Positions 44,131 to 53,329 of a stretch of DNA of 64,000 bases are shown piece by piece. The stretch's first letter is position 1. Each line of letters opens with the position of its first letter. Origin of the DNA: Pomphorhynchus laevis (taxonomy: Eukaryota; Acanthocephala; Palaeacanthocephala; Echinorhynchida; Pomphorhynchidae). The stretch covers positions 124,001 to 188,000 of the forward strand of contig WNNJ02000273.1 of assembly GCA_012934845.2 (NCBI GenBank), in the 5' to 3' direction. The position numbers were made by a program, and so were the translations under genes. The notes under the pieces are model-generated. The model searched no databases. It was not told the DNA's origin and saw only the letters and a list, made by a program, of their open reading frames with translations.

Positions 44131-47100
44131 AGTCTTAGTTTTGATAAAATAAATGAACATATATGTACCCATAATCTAGAATTAATTGAAAATTGTGAAT
44201 TAAGAAAGCTGCTATCAAAAGGGTATAAATATAGATTAAATAATAACAACGACAAAAATAAAATTTACAATTCGTTATATAATAACTTAAATGATTACTT
44301 TAGTAAGCTGATTAATAGTGAAAGCTCGAATATATCTAAGATAAAAATTTGGAAAGATTATATATTTGATAAAATTAAAATCACCAGTTTGAACTTTCTT
44401 GGCTGCTTAATAAACTACTTACAGGCAAGGAACATGGAACCTCTAATAAACTACTTACAGGCAAGGAACATGGAACCTCTAATATCAGAGCAGGGAGTTC
44501 AACAGGGCGATCCTTTGGGACCTTTTCTTTTCTCTCTAGCGATCCAGAAGGTGATTACCCAGCCCAATGATAGTGAGGGAATCGAAGTTAACTGCTGGTA
44601 CCTCGATGACGGCATCGTTGGAGGCAACCCTGAGGCTGTGGCTAATACCCTCAACAAACTAGAGAAGGCGTTCCACGTTTTGAACCTGAACTTAAATTGG
44701 GCAAAGACTGAAGTTACCGGTGATCCGGTAGCTGTTCGGAAGTGCATTTCGCTGTGCACAGAACGTCCATCTGCAAATATGACATGTAATTTTCATGTGC
44801 TTGGAACACCCATTGGCGACGATATTTTCGTAAACTCACACCTGCACGAGCAAGCTTTTCCCAAGCTAAAACAAGCAATCGACGCTGTTTCTTCGCTTCC
44901 AGATCCGCAGATTGCATATTTGCTGTTGCGTCATTGTGTTCCCGGCCCAAAGATCAATCATTTCAACCGTACAATTCCACCCCTAGTAATGGAAAGTTTT
45001 TTACACAGGTTTGACCAGGAAGTCATGCAAGCCTTTGAGCGAATAACAGCGACTCAATTAAATGAGGCCACTCGACAACAAGTTGCGCTCCCTCTAAACC
45101 TTGGAGGACTCGGTCTGCGAAGTGGAGAGAAGCACTCATTTTGCGCGTATATCTCTAGCATATTGTCGGTTGCACGGAATGGATCGCGCGACCCCAGAGA
45201 GTACGTAGGTTATGATGACACTTTGAGTCGGATGGTCAGTATGTTACAAAATGAGTTTGAACTTTTTGCCAACACAAAACAATCACGAATGTCATTTATG
45301 GTCGATAAGAAGTCACATGAATGCTTGCTCGGTCAAGCGAACCAATTTGATAGAGCGCGACTACTCGCAATAGCAAGACCGCATGCAAGTGCCTGGCTGC
45401 AAGTAACCCCCTGTCAAATCCAACGAGTAGATCTAACGCCGCCACAATTTTGTATCCTCGTGCGTCTATGGTTGGGACTAGCCATTTTCCCAAAGAAACA
45501 TCGGTGCGACCGTTGCCTTCGTTCATCGGATATTTATGGTCTGCACGCGCTCACTTGTCAATACGGGGGACATCGAGGCCTTCGTCATGATGGCATTCGA
45601 GATGTTTTATTCCATGCGGCGCAGAATGCTCGAATGCACGTCTCGCTAGAACCACAGAGATTATTGCCTGATCTTCGTGAAAGACCAGCCGATATCTTGA
45701 TACATGAAGACCCCCCAGAAGCGGTGGATTTTGCAGTTACGCACCCACAACAGAGTGGTTTCCTGGCAGAAGCTGCTATTTCAGAAGGCTACGCAGCAGC
45801 GGCATATGCTGCCAATGTTAAGGATCGAAAATACCGAGCGCGTATGGAGGCTCATGGTTATGTGTTCACACCCGCTGTTGTTGAGGTGTTTGGAGGTTGG
45901 AATGTCAAGGGCGAACAATTAATTAGACGTATCGCTGGTAATGTTAGTAAAGTTCGGGGTATTCCCTATAGCGTAGCGGTTACCAAGTTGTTCCAACGTA
46001 CCTCAGTGGCCCTTATGCGTGGTAACGCCCGCGCGCTATTGGCCTCACTTGGAATATCCTACTCGTCTAGTTCATGGGGACGCCCTCCGGTAACCCATGA
46101 ACCGCTCGAACGATTTTTCGAAGAAAGCCAAGATGAGATGCAAAAGTCACAAAAACAAGGTAGCATCGAAGATATGGTTGACAAAGAACTGAGCACCTTT
46201 AAAGAAAAACTTACTGACAGGGAAGATAATGAGATGATCCATCTGACTACTGACGTATTCCTGACAGCAGAAGAACTCGAAAACGTTAATGAATCTACCA
46301 TTCCAAAACACCTTTCCATTCCATCCAAAAAACAACAGCATGAAGGTCTCAATCAGGGTTACAGCGAAGGTTCGCCTCTTAATATGGCGAAATGTGTCGA
46401 TGACCTGACAATCTCTCATCCGTCTCCAAACCACTTAGTCTTAACGGAGGAATTTTATTCACGAAATAATGGCCATTACAGCGACGCAGAAAGCCAACAC
46501 GCGCCATCCAAACGAATTGTATCGCAAAGTCATTCACGTCCTATCGGTTTCCCCAATATAGGCAACAGTTGTTTTTTGAACGCTATCCTGAGGTCCCTCT
46601 TTTGCCTCGATATGTTCATGATCCATGTTCGCACACAACACGCTTTCAGCGAGATTCTTAATTGCATTAGGAAAAAACGGGAATCAATTGACAATCAACC
46701 ATTTGGCGTAACACGATTCACAGTCAAAGCAATCAGAAAACGAAATCGGCAATATCGTACGGTTACGCACCCGCCTACTGACATTGAAAACCGCGTCGTT
46801 ACATTTTTGGGACATATGAATTGCCTCGCCGACATATTAGAACATGCAAATAGTAAACAGGGCACAGTCAAGAGAGCCCTACGGGGTATACTGGACCTGA
46901 CCCCACTCGAGAAACTTAGACAACATGACGCACACGAGATGTTGCTCTCTATTTTTGACCTACTACCCGGTTGCGAAGACTTCTTCTCGTTTACGGTGTG
47001 TAATACCCTACGATGCACTCACTGTGACGCAGTGACTCGATCAGAAGACGTGAGTTTCGATCTCTGTCTTGGTACCAGATTGGGCGGGGCCATGAAAGTC

Positions 47101-48234
47101 AAAGACGCTAACTCAATCCCACAGCCACGGCCCGAATGGAAAACTGACTATCCAGATGAGTGCGATCTAAATGCCTGTGTGCAAACGAGGTTTGGTGATG
47201 AGATGGTTGATTGTTTCATGTGCATCCATTGCGGGAAGTATGGTGTAAAGATCAGCCGAAAAATTAACTCACTTCCGTCAATGTTGATAATCTCCTTGCT
47301 GCGCTTCGGAATCGAGCCATGTCCTTACTCGAATGTGTTTGACGCAAGTACTCGGGACTGCAGCCGTGACATTGTTACTTCAAAGCTCATGACAAAGGTA
47401 GCTATTCCAGAACATCTAAATATGTATGATTATTGCGTACAACCCTCGTTACCCACTGAATATATACTCCACGCGATAGTCAGCCACGAGGGGTTCTGTC
47501 CGAAGTTTGGTCACTACATCTGTGATGCCAGGCTGCAAGTGCCCTGTGCACAGATACGACACGGATCTAAGAACAACGACCCCGTCATTCATTGGTTTAC
47601 TTTTAACGATGACGTTGTGGACCGGTACAAGGACTTTAGCAAGTTACTGCAGGATCGGCAAAGGTCCGCATACATCTTGTTTTATCAAAAAAGTGATAAA
47701 GCCGCAAACAAAAATATGTGCAATGTAGAGATGCACTTGACGAATAAATACAGGGATCTTTGTAAGAGTCAAGTTTACTCAGAACATACGAGCGGCGTGA
47801 TGTTTTGCCCCCAGGCCGAAAAGAGCAAAAACAGGAAGGGGTCAGGCGAGAAGCAGAGCGAAGCCCCCGACGAAAAGACGATGATGACGGGGACTAAAGA
47901 AAGAAGTGACGTCCGCTCGGCGGCGACTGGCAGCAGTAAAGCGCGAAAAGGATCCAAGCGGAAATCCAAATCAGACAGAAAGCGATCAAAGAAAGTGGGG
48001 AGGAAAGAGAATATGAACGGAAAATCGGCGTCGAGTGAAAAGAACGACATAAAACGTAAGAAGATAATCGAATCGGAACAACCGAAAAAGGATGCGAAAG
48101 TCGAGACAGTGAATGGTAAGAAAAGCAGCTTCGGTAATCCCATCGAAAAGACAAAAAAGAAGGAGGAAGTCATGAAGCCGCTCACAATGGCGGACAATGA
48201 AGAGACTGAAACAATAGAGGGCGCAAAACATTAA
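44107..48234 (+). CDS. Chimeric 1,375-codon frame: Naiad piece + LINE RT/restriction-like endonuclease + USP deubiquitinase
   Basis: Residues 1-91 are Naiad (CNC motif). From residue 92 the frame is an inserted LINE: RT motif GVQQGDPLGP (130-139), palm WYLDDG with Asp167/Asp168, a CX2C-X9-H-X3-C finger (Cys467, Cys470, His480, Cys484), and a restriction-like nuclease core RPADI..AVDF (Asp529, Asp541), then FTPAVVEVFGG (587-597). A linker (about 660-810) leads to a USP domain: Cys box GFPNIGNSCFLNAIL with Cys822, RQHDAHE (938-944), Cys pairs 970/973 and 1039/1042, His1136 in KFGHY, and WFTFND (1163-1168). Residues 1240-1350 are lysine-rich. The whole frame is unbroken, so the LINE part is young or selected. 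The Naiad-LINE join is probably accidental; the LINE-USP join is internal to the insert. Confidence 0.85.
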   Translation: METECNCKSLSFDKINEHICTHNLELIENCELRKLLSKGYKYRLNNNNDKNKIYNSLYNNLNDYFSKLINSESSNISKIKIWKDYIFDKIKITSLNFLGCLINYLQARNMEPLINYLQARNMEPLISEQGVQQGDPLGPFLFSLAIQKVITQPNDSEGIEVNCWYLDDGIVGGNPEAVANTLNKLEKAFHVLNLNLNWAKTEVTGDPVAVRKCISLCTERPSANMTCNFHVLGTPIGDDIFVNSHLHEQAFPKLKQAIDAVSSLPDPQIAYLLLRHCVPGPKINHFNRTIPPLVMESFLHRFDQEVMQAFERITATQLNEATRQQVALPLNLGGLGLRSGEKHSFCAYISSILSVARNGSRDPREYVGYDDTLSRMVSMLQNEFELFANTKQSRMSFMVDKKSHECLLGQANQFDRARLLAIARPHASAWLQVTPCQIQRVDLTPPQFCILVRLWLGLAIFPKKHRCDRCLRSSDIYGLHALTCQYGGHRGLRHDGIRDVLFHAAQNARMHVSLEPQRLLPDLRERPADILIHEDPPEAVDFAVTHPQQSGFLAEAAISEGYAAAAYAANVKDRKYRARMEAHGYVFTPAVVEVFGGWNVKGEQLIRRIAGNVSKVRGIPYSVAVTKLFQRTSVALMRGNARALLASLGISYSSSSWGRPPVTHEPLERFFEESQDEMQKSQKQGSIEDMVDKELSTFKEKLTDREDNEMIHLTTDVFLTAEELENVNESTIPKHLSIPSKKQQHEGLNQGYSEGSPLNMAKCVDDLTISHPSPNHLVLTEEFYSRNNGHYSDAESQHAPSKRIVSQSHSRPIGFPNIGNSCFLNAILRSLFCLDMFMIHVRTQHAFSEILNCIRKKRESIDNQPFGVTRFTVKAIRKRNRQYRTVTHPPTDIENRVVTFLGHMNCLADILEHANSKQGTVKRALRGILDLTPLEKLRQHDAHEMLLSIFDLLPGCEDFFSFTVCNTLRCTHCDAVTRSEDVSFDLCLGTRLGGAMKVKDANSIPQPRPEWKTDYPDECDLNACVQTRFGDEMVDCFMCIHCGKYGVKISRKINSLPSMLIISLLRFGIEPCPYSNVFDASTRDCSRDIVTSKLMTKVAIPEHLNMYDYCVQPSLPTEYILHAIVSHEGFCPKFGHYICDARLQVPCAQIRHGSKNNDPVIHWFTFNDDVVDRYKDFSKLLQDRQRSAYILFYQKSDKAANKNMCNVEMHLTNKYRDLCKSQVYSEHTSGVMFCPQAEKSKNRKGSGEKQSEAPDEKTMMTGTKERSDVRSAATGSSKARKGSKRKSKSDRKRSKKVGRKENMNGKSASSEKNDIKRKKIIESEQPKKDAKVETVNGKKSSFGNPIEKTKKKEEVMKPLTMADNEETETIEGAKH
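44410..44481 (+). repeat. Exact in-frame 36-bp tandem duplication
   Basis: Units 44410-44445 and 44446-44481 each encode INYLQARNMEPL just before the RT catalytic block. It keeps the frame open. Confidence 0.9.
46537..47690 (+). other. USP (peptidase C19) domain within the LINE frame
   Basis: The domain covers residues 811-1194 of the chimeric frame. USPs cut ubiquitin from proteins with a Cys-His-Asn/Asp triad; here these are Cys822, His1136 and Asn1167 or Asp1168. GFPNIGNSCFLNAIL resembles the Cys box of the USP26/29/37 group most closely by eye. Two CxxC pairs supply the structural zinc site. The closing motif SAYILFYQK is the usual C-terminal strand. Confidence 0.88.
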
Positions 48235-48326
48235 CAGTTGTAATTCTTTTAAACTAAGTTTGTCCATTTATTTTTTAAAAATTTATAACAAACAATTATA
48301 AAAGGAAAGATAAAATTAATAAAGAT

Positions 48327-49676
48327 ATGTATAAAGAACTTACTAAATTAAAGGATAACTATATAATAACAACTATTGATAAAGCTAGTAATAACTTTGT
48401 CTTCATATGCAAAAAGCTTTATTATGATATACTAATGAAAGAGGTTAATTCTAATGATTTAAATGTAAATCCAACATATGAACGTAGTGAGTTGAGTTTA
48501 GAAACAATTATTACAAGTCACTGTTCTATAATGGATAAAAAGGGTATAAAGGTTGAATTAGATAATAAAACTATACCTATATTATATTGGAATCCAAAAT
48601 TACATAAAAATCCAATAAAACCTAGGTTCATATGTAGTGCGTTTAAATGTACATTAAAACCACTTTCTGTTTATATGAATAAAATACTTAAAGTAATTAA
48701 AGCACATTTTAAAAAATATTGCAAGGTAATCGAAATTAATACTGGTATAAAACACTATTTCAGTATTAATTCTACAAAAGAATTTTTAGAACAGACAAAA
48801 GGAATAAATTTTCAAAATATAAATACATACGATTTTAGTACGCTTTATACAAATCTAGATTTAGTAGATATTAAAGAAGCGTTAGTAAAATTAATTAATC
48901 TTATATTCGGAAAAAGATATACATATATATGTTATAATAATTATAACGCCTATCTAACAAAAATTAAACCATCAAATAAATATAAATATATGGATAAAAT
49001 TGAATTAATAGAATCCTTAAATATTTTGATAAATCAAAATTATTTAAAAGTAGGGACATCTATATTTAGACAAGTAAAAGGTGTTCCAATGGGTGGTAAT
49101 AGTAGCCCAATTATAGCTGACTTGTTTTTAAGCTTTATAGAATATGAATTTGTTCATAACTGTGTAAAAACTAAATCTAAACAATATAAATATATGAAAT
49201 ATATGTTTCGATACATTGATGATATATGTGTATTTAATTCTAATAATTTTTATTCAATTAGTGAGCACATTTATCCAGAAAGCCTTATTCTTAACAAAAC
49301 CAATATTAATGATAAAGAAGGTGTATATCTAGATATGAACATTAAATTAACATTAACTAAAACTACTATTAATTTATATCGTAAAGATGACATATTTAAA
49401 TTTACAAGAAACATATTTTTGCATGAGCATTCATGCATACCATATAATATAAAATATAATACATTAAATAATGAAATTTTAAGAATTGCAACAATATGTA
49501 ATGATATTGGCTTTCTTCAAAATCATTTAAATAATTTAATAGATACATATTTTAAACTAGGTTACTATAAAAATAAAATCAAGCAGAAAATAGTAAAATA
49601 TATAAATCAACACAATAATATAAAGAATAAATTTAAACTCTTAAGTGGCAAATTTTTATGGATGGATAATAAATAA
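48327..49676 (+). CDS. Naiad reverse transcriptase, copy N2, open
   Basis: This 449-codon frame begins at ATG 48327 (KELTKLKDNYIITTIDKAS) and runs unbroken to 49676. Motifs are NPKLHKNPIKPRFICSAF, DFSTLYTNLD, RQVKGVPMGGNSSPI, catalytic YIDD at residues 296-299 and the C-terminal GKFLWMDNK. It is the RT half of a Naiad element; in a whole element it would be one protein with the upstream nuclease. Here the intruder separates the two. Close identity to N1 argues for recent copying. Confidence 0.9.
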   Translation: MYKELTKLKDNYIITTIDKASNNFVFICKKLYYDILMKEVNSNDLNVNPTYERSELSLETIITSHCSIMDKKGIKVELDNKTIPILYWNPKLHKNPIKPRFICSAFKCTLKPLSVYMNKILKVIKAHFKKYCKVIEINTGIKHYFSINSTKEFLEQTKGINFQNINTYDFSTLYTNLDLVDIKEALVKLINLIFGKRYTYICYNNYNAYLTKIKPSNKYKYMDKIELIESLNILINQNYLKVGTSIFRQVKGVPMGGNSSPIIADLFLSFIEYEFVHNCVKTKSKQYKYMKYMFRYIDDICVFNSNNFYSISEHIYPESLILNKTNINDKEGVYLDMNIKLTLTKTTINLYRKDDIFKFTRNIFLHEHSCIPYNIKYNTLNNEILRIATICNDIGFLQNHLNNLIDTYFKLGYYKNKIKQKIVKYINQHNNIKNKFKLLSGKFLWMDNK

Positions 49677-49743
49677 TATACTTTGTATTAGAATAAGATA
49701 CTAGATAGTTATTTCAGAGGAAATACATCATTAGCATGTATTT

Positions 49744-49800
49744 GGCCCCGCTGCTATGTTGGGTAGAGGAGTTAGGGGCCGAAACCTGATAGCATAGCAG
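49744..49800 (+). other. Pseudoknot-like fold in the Naiad 3' UTR
   Basis: GGCCCC (49744-49749) pairs with GGGGCC (49775-49780), and CTGCTATG (49751-49758) pairs with CATAGCAG (49793-49800). The order A-B-A'-B' is that of an H-type pseudoknot. It starts about 70 bases after the RT stop codon. Confidence 0.6.
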
Positions 49801-50039
49801 TTCCTCCTGATGACCTCTAATTCTTATTCTGATACAACGTCTGTTATTTATTAGTCAATTCATAAAAATGACGTTTATTTTAAATTTCAATTTTTTATTT
49901 TAACTTGATTTAAATTATAGAAAATCTAAAAACAATTATTAATTTTATTATTTAATTATTAAATTTTGATTTAGCATTATTATGTTTTGTTTATTTTATA
50001 ATTATATTAAATACGTAGACTCAGTTAGCTGATTTAATC

Positions 50040-51100
50040 CATTCTTCTCGGCGACTTGTATTATATAACTCGTAACCATAACTTTCGTTTGATGCAATAT
50101 GCCGATAATATCATCATCTATGTATCAACGACCTTGCTACTTCTATCGTAAATTGTTTTATGTATAGCTCCAACAATATTTCCTCTCTTCTTTTAGCTTT
50201 TAATCGTAAAATGCCAAAATCATGTGGATCATACCTCATCACATCGACATAACTCCACCTATTTTATCTGTTAACTCGATCATTCTCCTATCGTTGACAA
50301 TATGATTTTCTTAGGTTTTCACATCGTCATTTTTCTTTTCACCTAAACTTTTTGTTCATGAAAAGTTTACGCTTCTTTATTATTTCTTCGTGACCTCCGT
50401 TGCATTCATAGGCTGTTCGACTTCCGATATTGTCTCGTTCTTATATCGTCTATCCTATTTCTTAGAATTGATTATTGCCTTAGCTTATTTGCAAACTCTT
50501 CCAATTCTGCGCTATTACTACTCCAACGTATCAAACTCTGCTGCTCGTGTCCTCTTTCGTCTTCGCCGCTTCAACATTATCTCCCATAAACTTTCCGTCC
50601 TATCTTGGCCCACAATTAACCTTCATGTTGAATTTCGTTTGCGTATTGTTATCTTTCATCTTATATCTTGTCACTTAGCATCTTACTTACACCTTGATTT
50701 TCTTGATGATTGGCGTTCTGCCCTCTTGGCTTTGCGATCAAATAGTTCTCTACTTCACGTCCCTCCGCACTCAAACAAATATGGCATCCACTCTTTTATC
50801 GTCGCTTCTCAATTTGTCTGCAATTATTTGCAGCATACTTCCGTTCTTCCCCGTCGTTTTACTCTTCAAACAACGTCTACGTTCGTGCATTATGGCTCCT
50901 CATACACAATATATGAAGCAATACATTCTCTCAACATATTATCCAACACAATTTTTCATACATCTCAAACGAAACCACATAACATCCCCCGACGCCTTGC
51001 CACATTCCACTCATCTCCCTTATCTTCAATATACTTGCTTACATTTCATCAACATTTCCACGTTACAACGAAGTTGTTGTTAAGCTTAAGCAAGTACCTT
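50040..51100 (+). mobile_element. Decayed LINE related to LINE-A/B, RT palm to C-terminus
   Basis: Readable motifs are LLGDL, LMQYADNIIIY (a YADN palm), FLGFHI, RIDYCLSLFANSS and QRI, all in the LINE-A/B order, in shifting frames. It is more diverged than any A or B copy, so it is an older or third family. It ends where LINE-B B6 begins in reverse. Confidence 0.7.
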
Positions 51101-51104
51101 TAAA

Positions 51105-53250
51105 AAAGATTTATTTTAACGTGGCAAATGCGTGCCAGCGCAGGCTTAAATGACCACAACAAAACAAAACAGTAAATCATGTGTCGAGGTGTCAACGGAG
51201 GAGGTGATTGAATGTGATAAAGGAAGGAGCGCAGCGGACGTCGAGAGGGAGTTGATTCCAGGCGAGTGAGGCGGCGACGATGAAGGATCCGAGACCATAG
51301 TTGTTGGAATAATTGAGAACGTATAGTAAGAGGGTATGACGGGAACGCAGCGATAGCGAGGTGGAGCGAGTGTCGTCTAAGAAAGGAAGGTTGATAAACG
51401 ATGTGGAGCCGGCAACGATGAGACGAAAAGTTACGAGAAGAAGGTGGAGCTTGATGCGGATGTGGATGGTTCGCCATGAGAGTTGGGCAAAATATGTGGA
51501 TTGTAGTCGAAACGACGGAGCCTAGGAGAACTCGAACGGCGGAGTTTAATATGCGCTGTAGGGGAAGGATTATGTATTTTAAGGAATTGGAGAAAATGCT
51601 TAAGCAGTAATCGATTTTAGGGAAGAAGCGATGAAAGAAGAGACATACAAGAACGGAAATCGATAAGGGGGCGGATACGGCGGATGTCACGGAGAATTAA
51701 GTTAGACAAGCGGACCTTGTCACATACGAAGAGTTTAAGGGAAATGATGATCATCGAAATGAAAGCCTAAGAAAGTGAGATTGTGGACTATGGGGATGAT
51801 CGATGAGGCAAAATATACAGTGAGAGGAGATATGTTTGGTTTACGGTGGAGGATCCACATTATTTTGGACTTTTCGGGGTTTAGAACGAGATGGAGATTG
51901 GAGAGACGTTTGTAGATAGAAGAGAGATAGTTGGAGGCAGAAATGCCGATATCGCGTATGCGATGTGCGGGTGCATGAGCATATATGAGGATGTCATCGG
52001 CGTATTGCATGACGTTAAAAGAGTAAGATTTGATAAACGGAGAGATCGCCAAACAGAATAGAGAAAAGCAGGTGACCTAGGACAGAACGTTTTGGGACCC
52101 CGCAAAAAATAGGGATTGGAGTGGATGATGATGAATTATAACAGATGCGAAAGGAACGGTCAGATAGATATGAGGCAAACCATGCTACGAAGGAGGAAGA
52201 AAAGCCGTAATCATACGAAGGCGAGAAAGGAGGACGGTGTGTTCCACAATGTCAAATGCGGAAGAGAGGTCGAGAGAGATGAGAACACTATATAGAGCCT
52301 TATCTCGAGAAATGAGTAAGTCGTTGTAAACTTTTATGCATGTAATTTCTATGGACTGATTAGAGCGGAAAGCGGATTGGAAAGGAGTGTATAGATTGGA
52401 TGAGGAGAGATAAGCGTTGATCTGTATTAAGATGAGGCGTTCTAAGAGTTTAGAATGAGTAGGGAGTAGTGAAATGTGGCGATATCTAGAAGGAAGGGAG
52501 GGGTCGAGCAATTGCTTCTTAAGAAGGGGACGAACGATTGCGGATTTCAAGTGCGAAGGGAGAATACGACCGCGGATAGACGAGTTTAACAAGGTTGTGA
52601 GAAATGGAGATATCGATGATCATATGGATTTTAATTTGTGAGTAGGCAGGGATCAGCAGGTGAGGTATTGTTATGCAATGACGTGAGGACAGATGATACT
52701 TCGGTAGGTGAAACAGGGAGAAGATGAAAGAGTTCCGGAAGGATGAGGCTAGGCGGGTCATAATGGGAAAGGATGGAGATCGGGGTGTGAGAGAGCAACG
52801 TGGATACTTTAGTCTGGATAAATGAAGAATATTCACGGGCATTATTAAAGCACGGGGAAGAGGAACGAGCAAGGATTGAGTTAAAAGTATGCCATGAAGT
52901 CTTAGAGTTGAATGAAGTGATGATTTTATGCTGCCAGAAGGAGTTGCATTCGGAACTTTGTAGGTTGAGTTGAGAATGGCTAAGAACAAGATAGGAATCA
53001 CGGAAAGACGGAGTGATCGAGCGGAAATCACGTCTGAGAGAGCGGTGATAGATTCGAAAAACATGGCAGTGCCGACGCTTCGAGAGTTGGCATTGGATGT
53101 CAAACCATGGGGTACGGTGCAAGCGACGGTGTGGGTTAGACTTGAACGGCAAGAGAAGATCGAGGGTGGATGTGAGTTCAGAGTCGAAAAGAAAGGCGAG
53201 ATCGTGAGTAGATGAATATGCTATTGTGGGATATGATAGAGACGATCATA
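51105..53250 (-). mobile_element. LINE-B copy B6 (inverted), 5'-truncated
   Basis: Minus-strand pieces cover the linker (LHRTPWFDIQCQLSKRR), RT (AFDIVEHTVLLSRL), palm QYADDILIYAHAPAHR and the C-terminus. The 3' stem-loop near 51130-51145 has one mismatch. The stretch 51490-52070 is nearly identical to B5 (33840-34420). The truncated 5' end at about 53250 carries a short inverted repeat AGAGACG/CGTCTCT. Confidence 0.85.
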
Positions 53251-53254
53251 GGCG

Positions 53255-53325
53255 TCTCTATGTTTTGTTTATTTTATAATTATATTAAATACGTAGAATC
53301 AGTCAGCTGATTTGATAGAGTGGTC
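53255..53325 (+). mobile_element. Naiad terminal fragment
   Basis: ATGTTTTGTTTATTTTATAA and CGTAGAATCAGTCAGCTGA match the terminus of N2 (49988-50032) with two changes. Confidence 0.75.
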
Positions 53326-53329
53326 AGAC

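Larger units (their letters stand above)
44381..48284 (+). mobile_element. 5'-truncated REL-type LINE with C-terminal ubiquitin-specific protease
   Basis: Comparison with the empty Naiad site in N1 (minus strand, about 3935-3960) places the insert between 44380 and about 48284. TTAAAA occurs on both sides (44375-44380 and 48275-48280), a possible short target duplication. Base composition is clearly more GC-rich than the surrounding Naiad. The RT fingers and N-terminal fingers are missing, as expected from 5' truncation. RT type (YLDD palm, zinc knuckle, nuclease after RT) fits the R2/NeSL/Utopia-like group of restriction-like-endonuclease LINEs; the exact clade is not certain. Confidence 0.8.
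43345..50035 (+). mobile_element. Naiad-type (permuted) Penelope-like element, copy N2, interrupted
   Basis: The order is the second half of a GIY-YIG nuclease (43360-43560), a linker, a CxC motif (CNC at 44119-44127), and after a 3.9-kb intruder the RT (48327-49676) and 3' UTR to the family terminus (CGTAGACTCAGTTAGCTGA) near 50010-50032. Nuclease before RT joined by a CxC motif is the published definition of Naiad elements. The first half of the nuclease is truncated. The intruder is absent from N1. Confidence 0.85.

Noticed and set aside
44107-48234. Treating the 1,375-codon frame as one host gene
   Set aside because: The first 91 codons are Naiad sequence matched in N1, and RT plus REL motifs follow; the fused start is an insertion joint.
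47775-48267. Minus-strand frames of 86-140 codons opposite the USP tail
   Set aside because: They are phenylalanine/serine-rich shadows of the lysine/glutamate-rich sense frame.
49775-49813. GAAA (49781) and CTGATGA (49807) as a Naiad hammerhead
   Set aside because: The two core boxes are in the wrong order for the common types, two extra bases separate the stem from GAAA, and the space for the other stems is too short. I call only the pseudoknot-like pairing.
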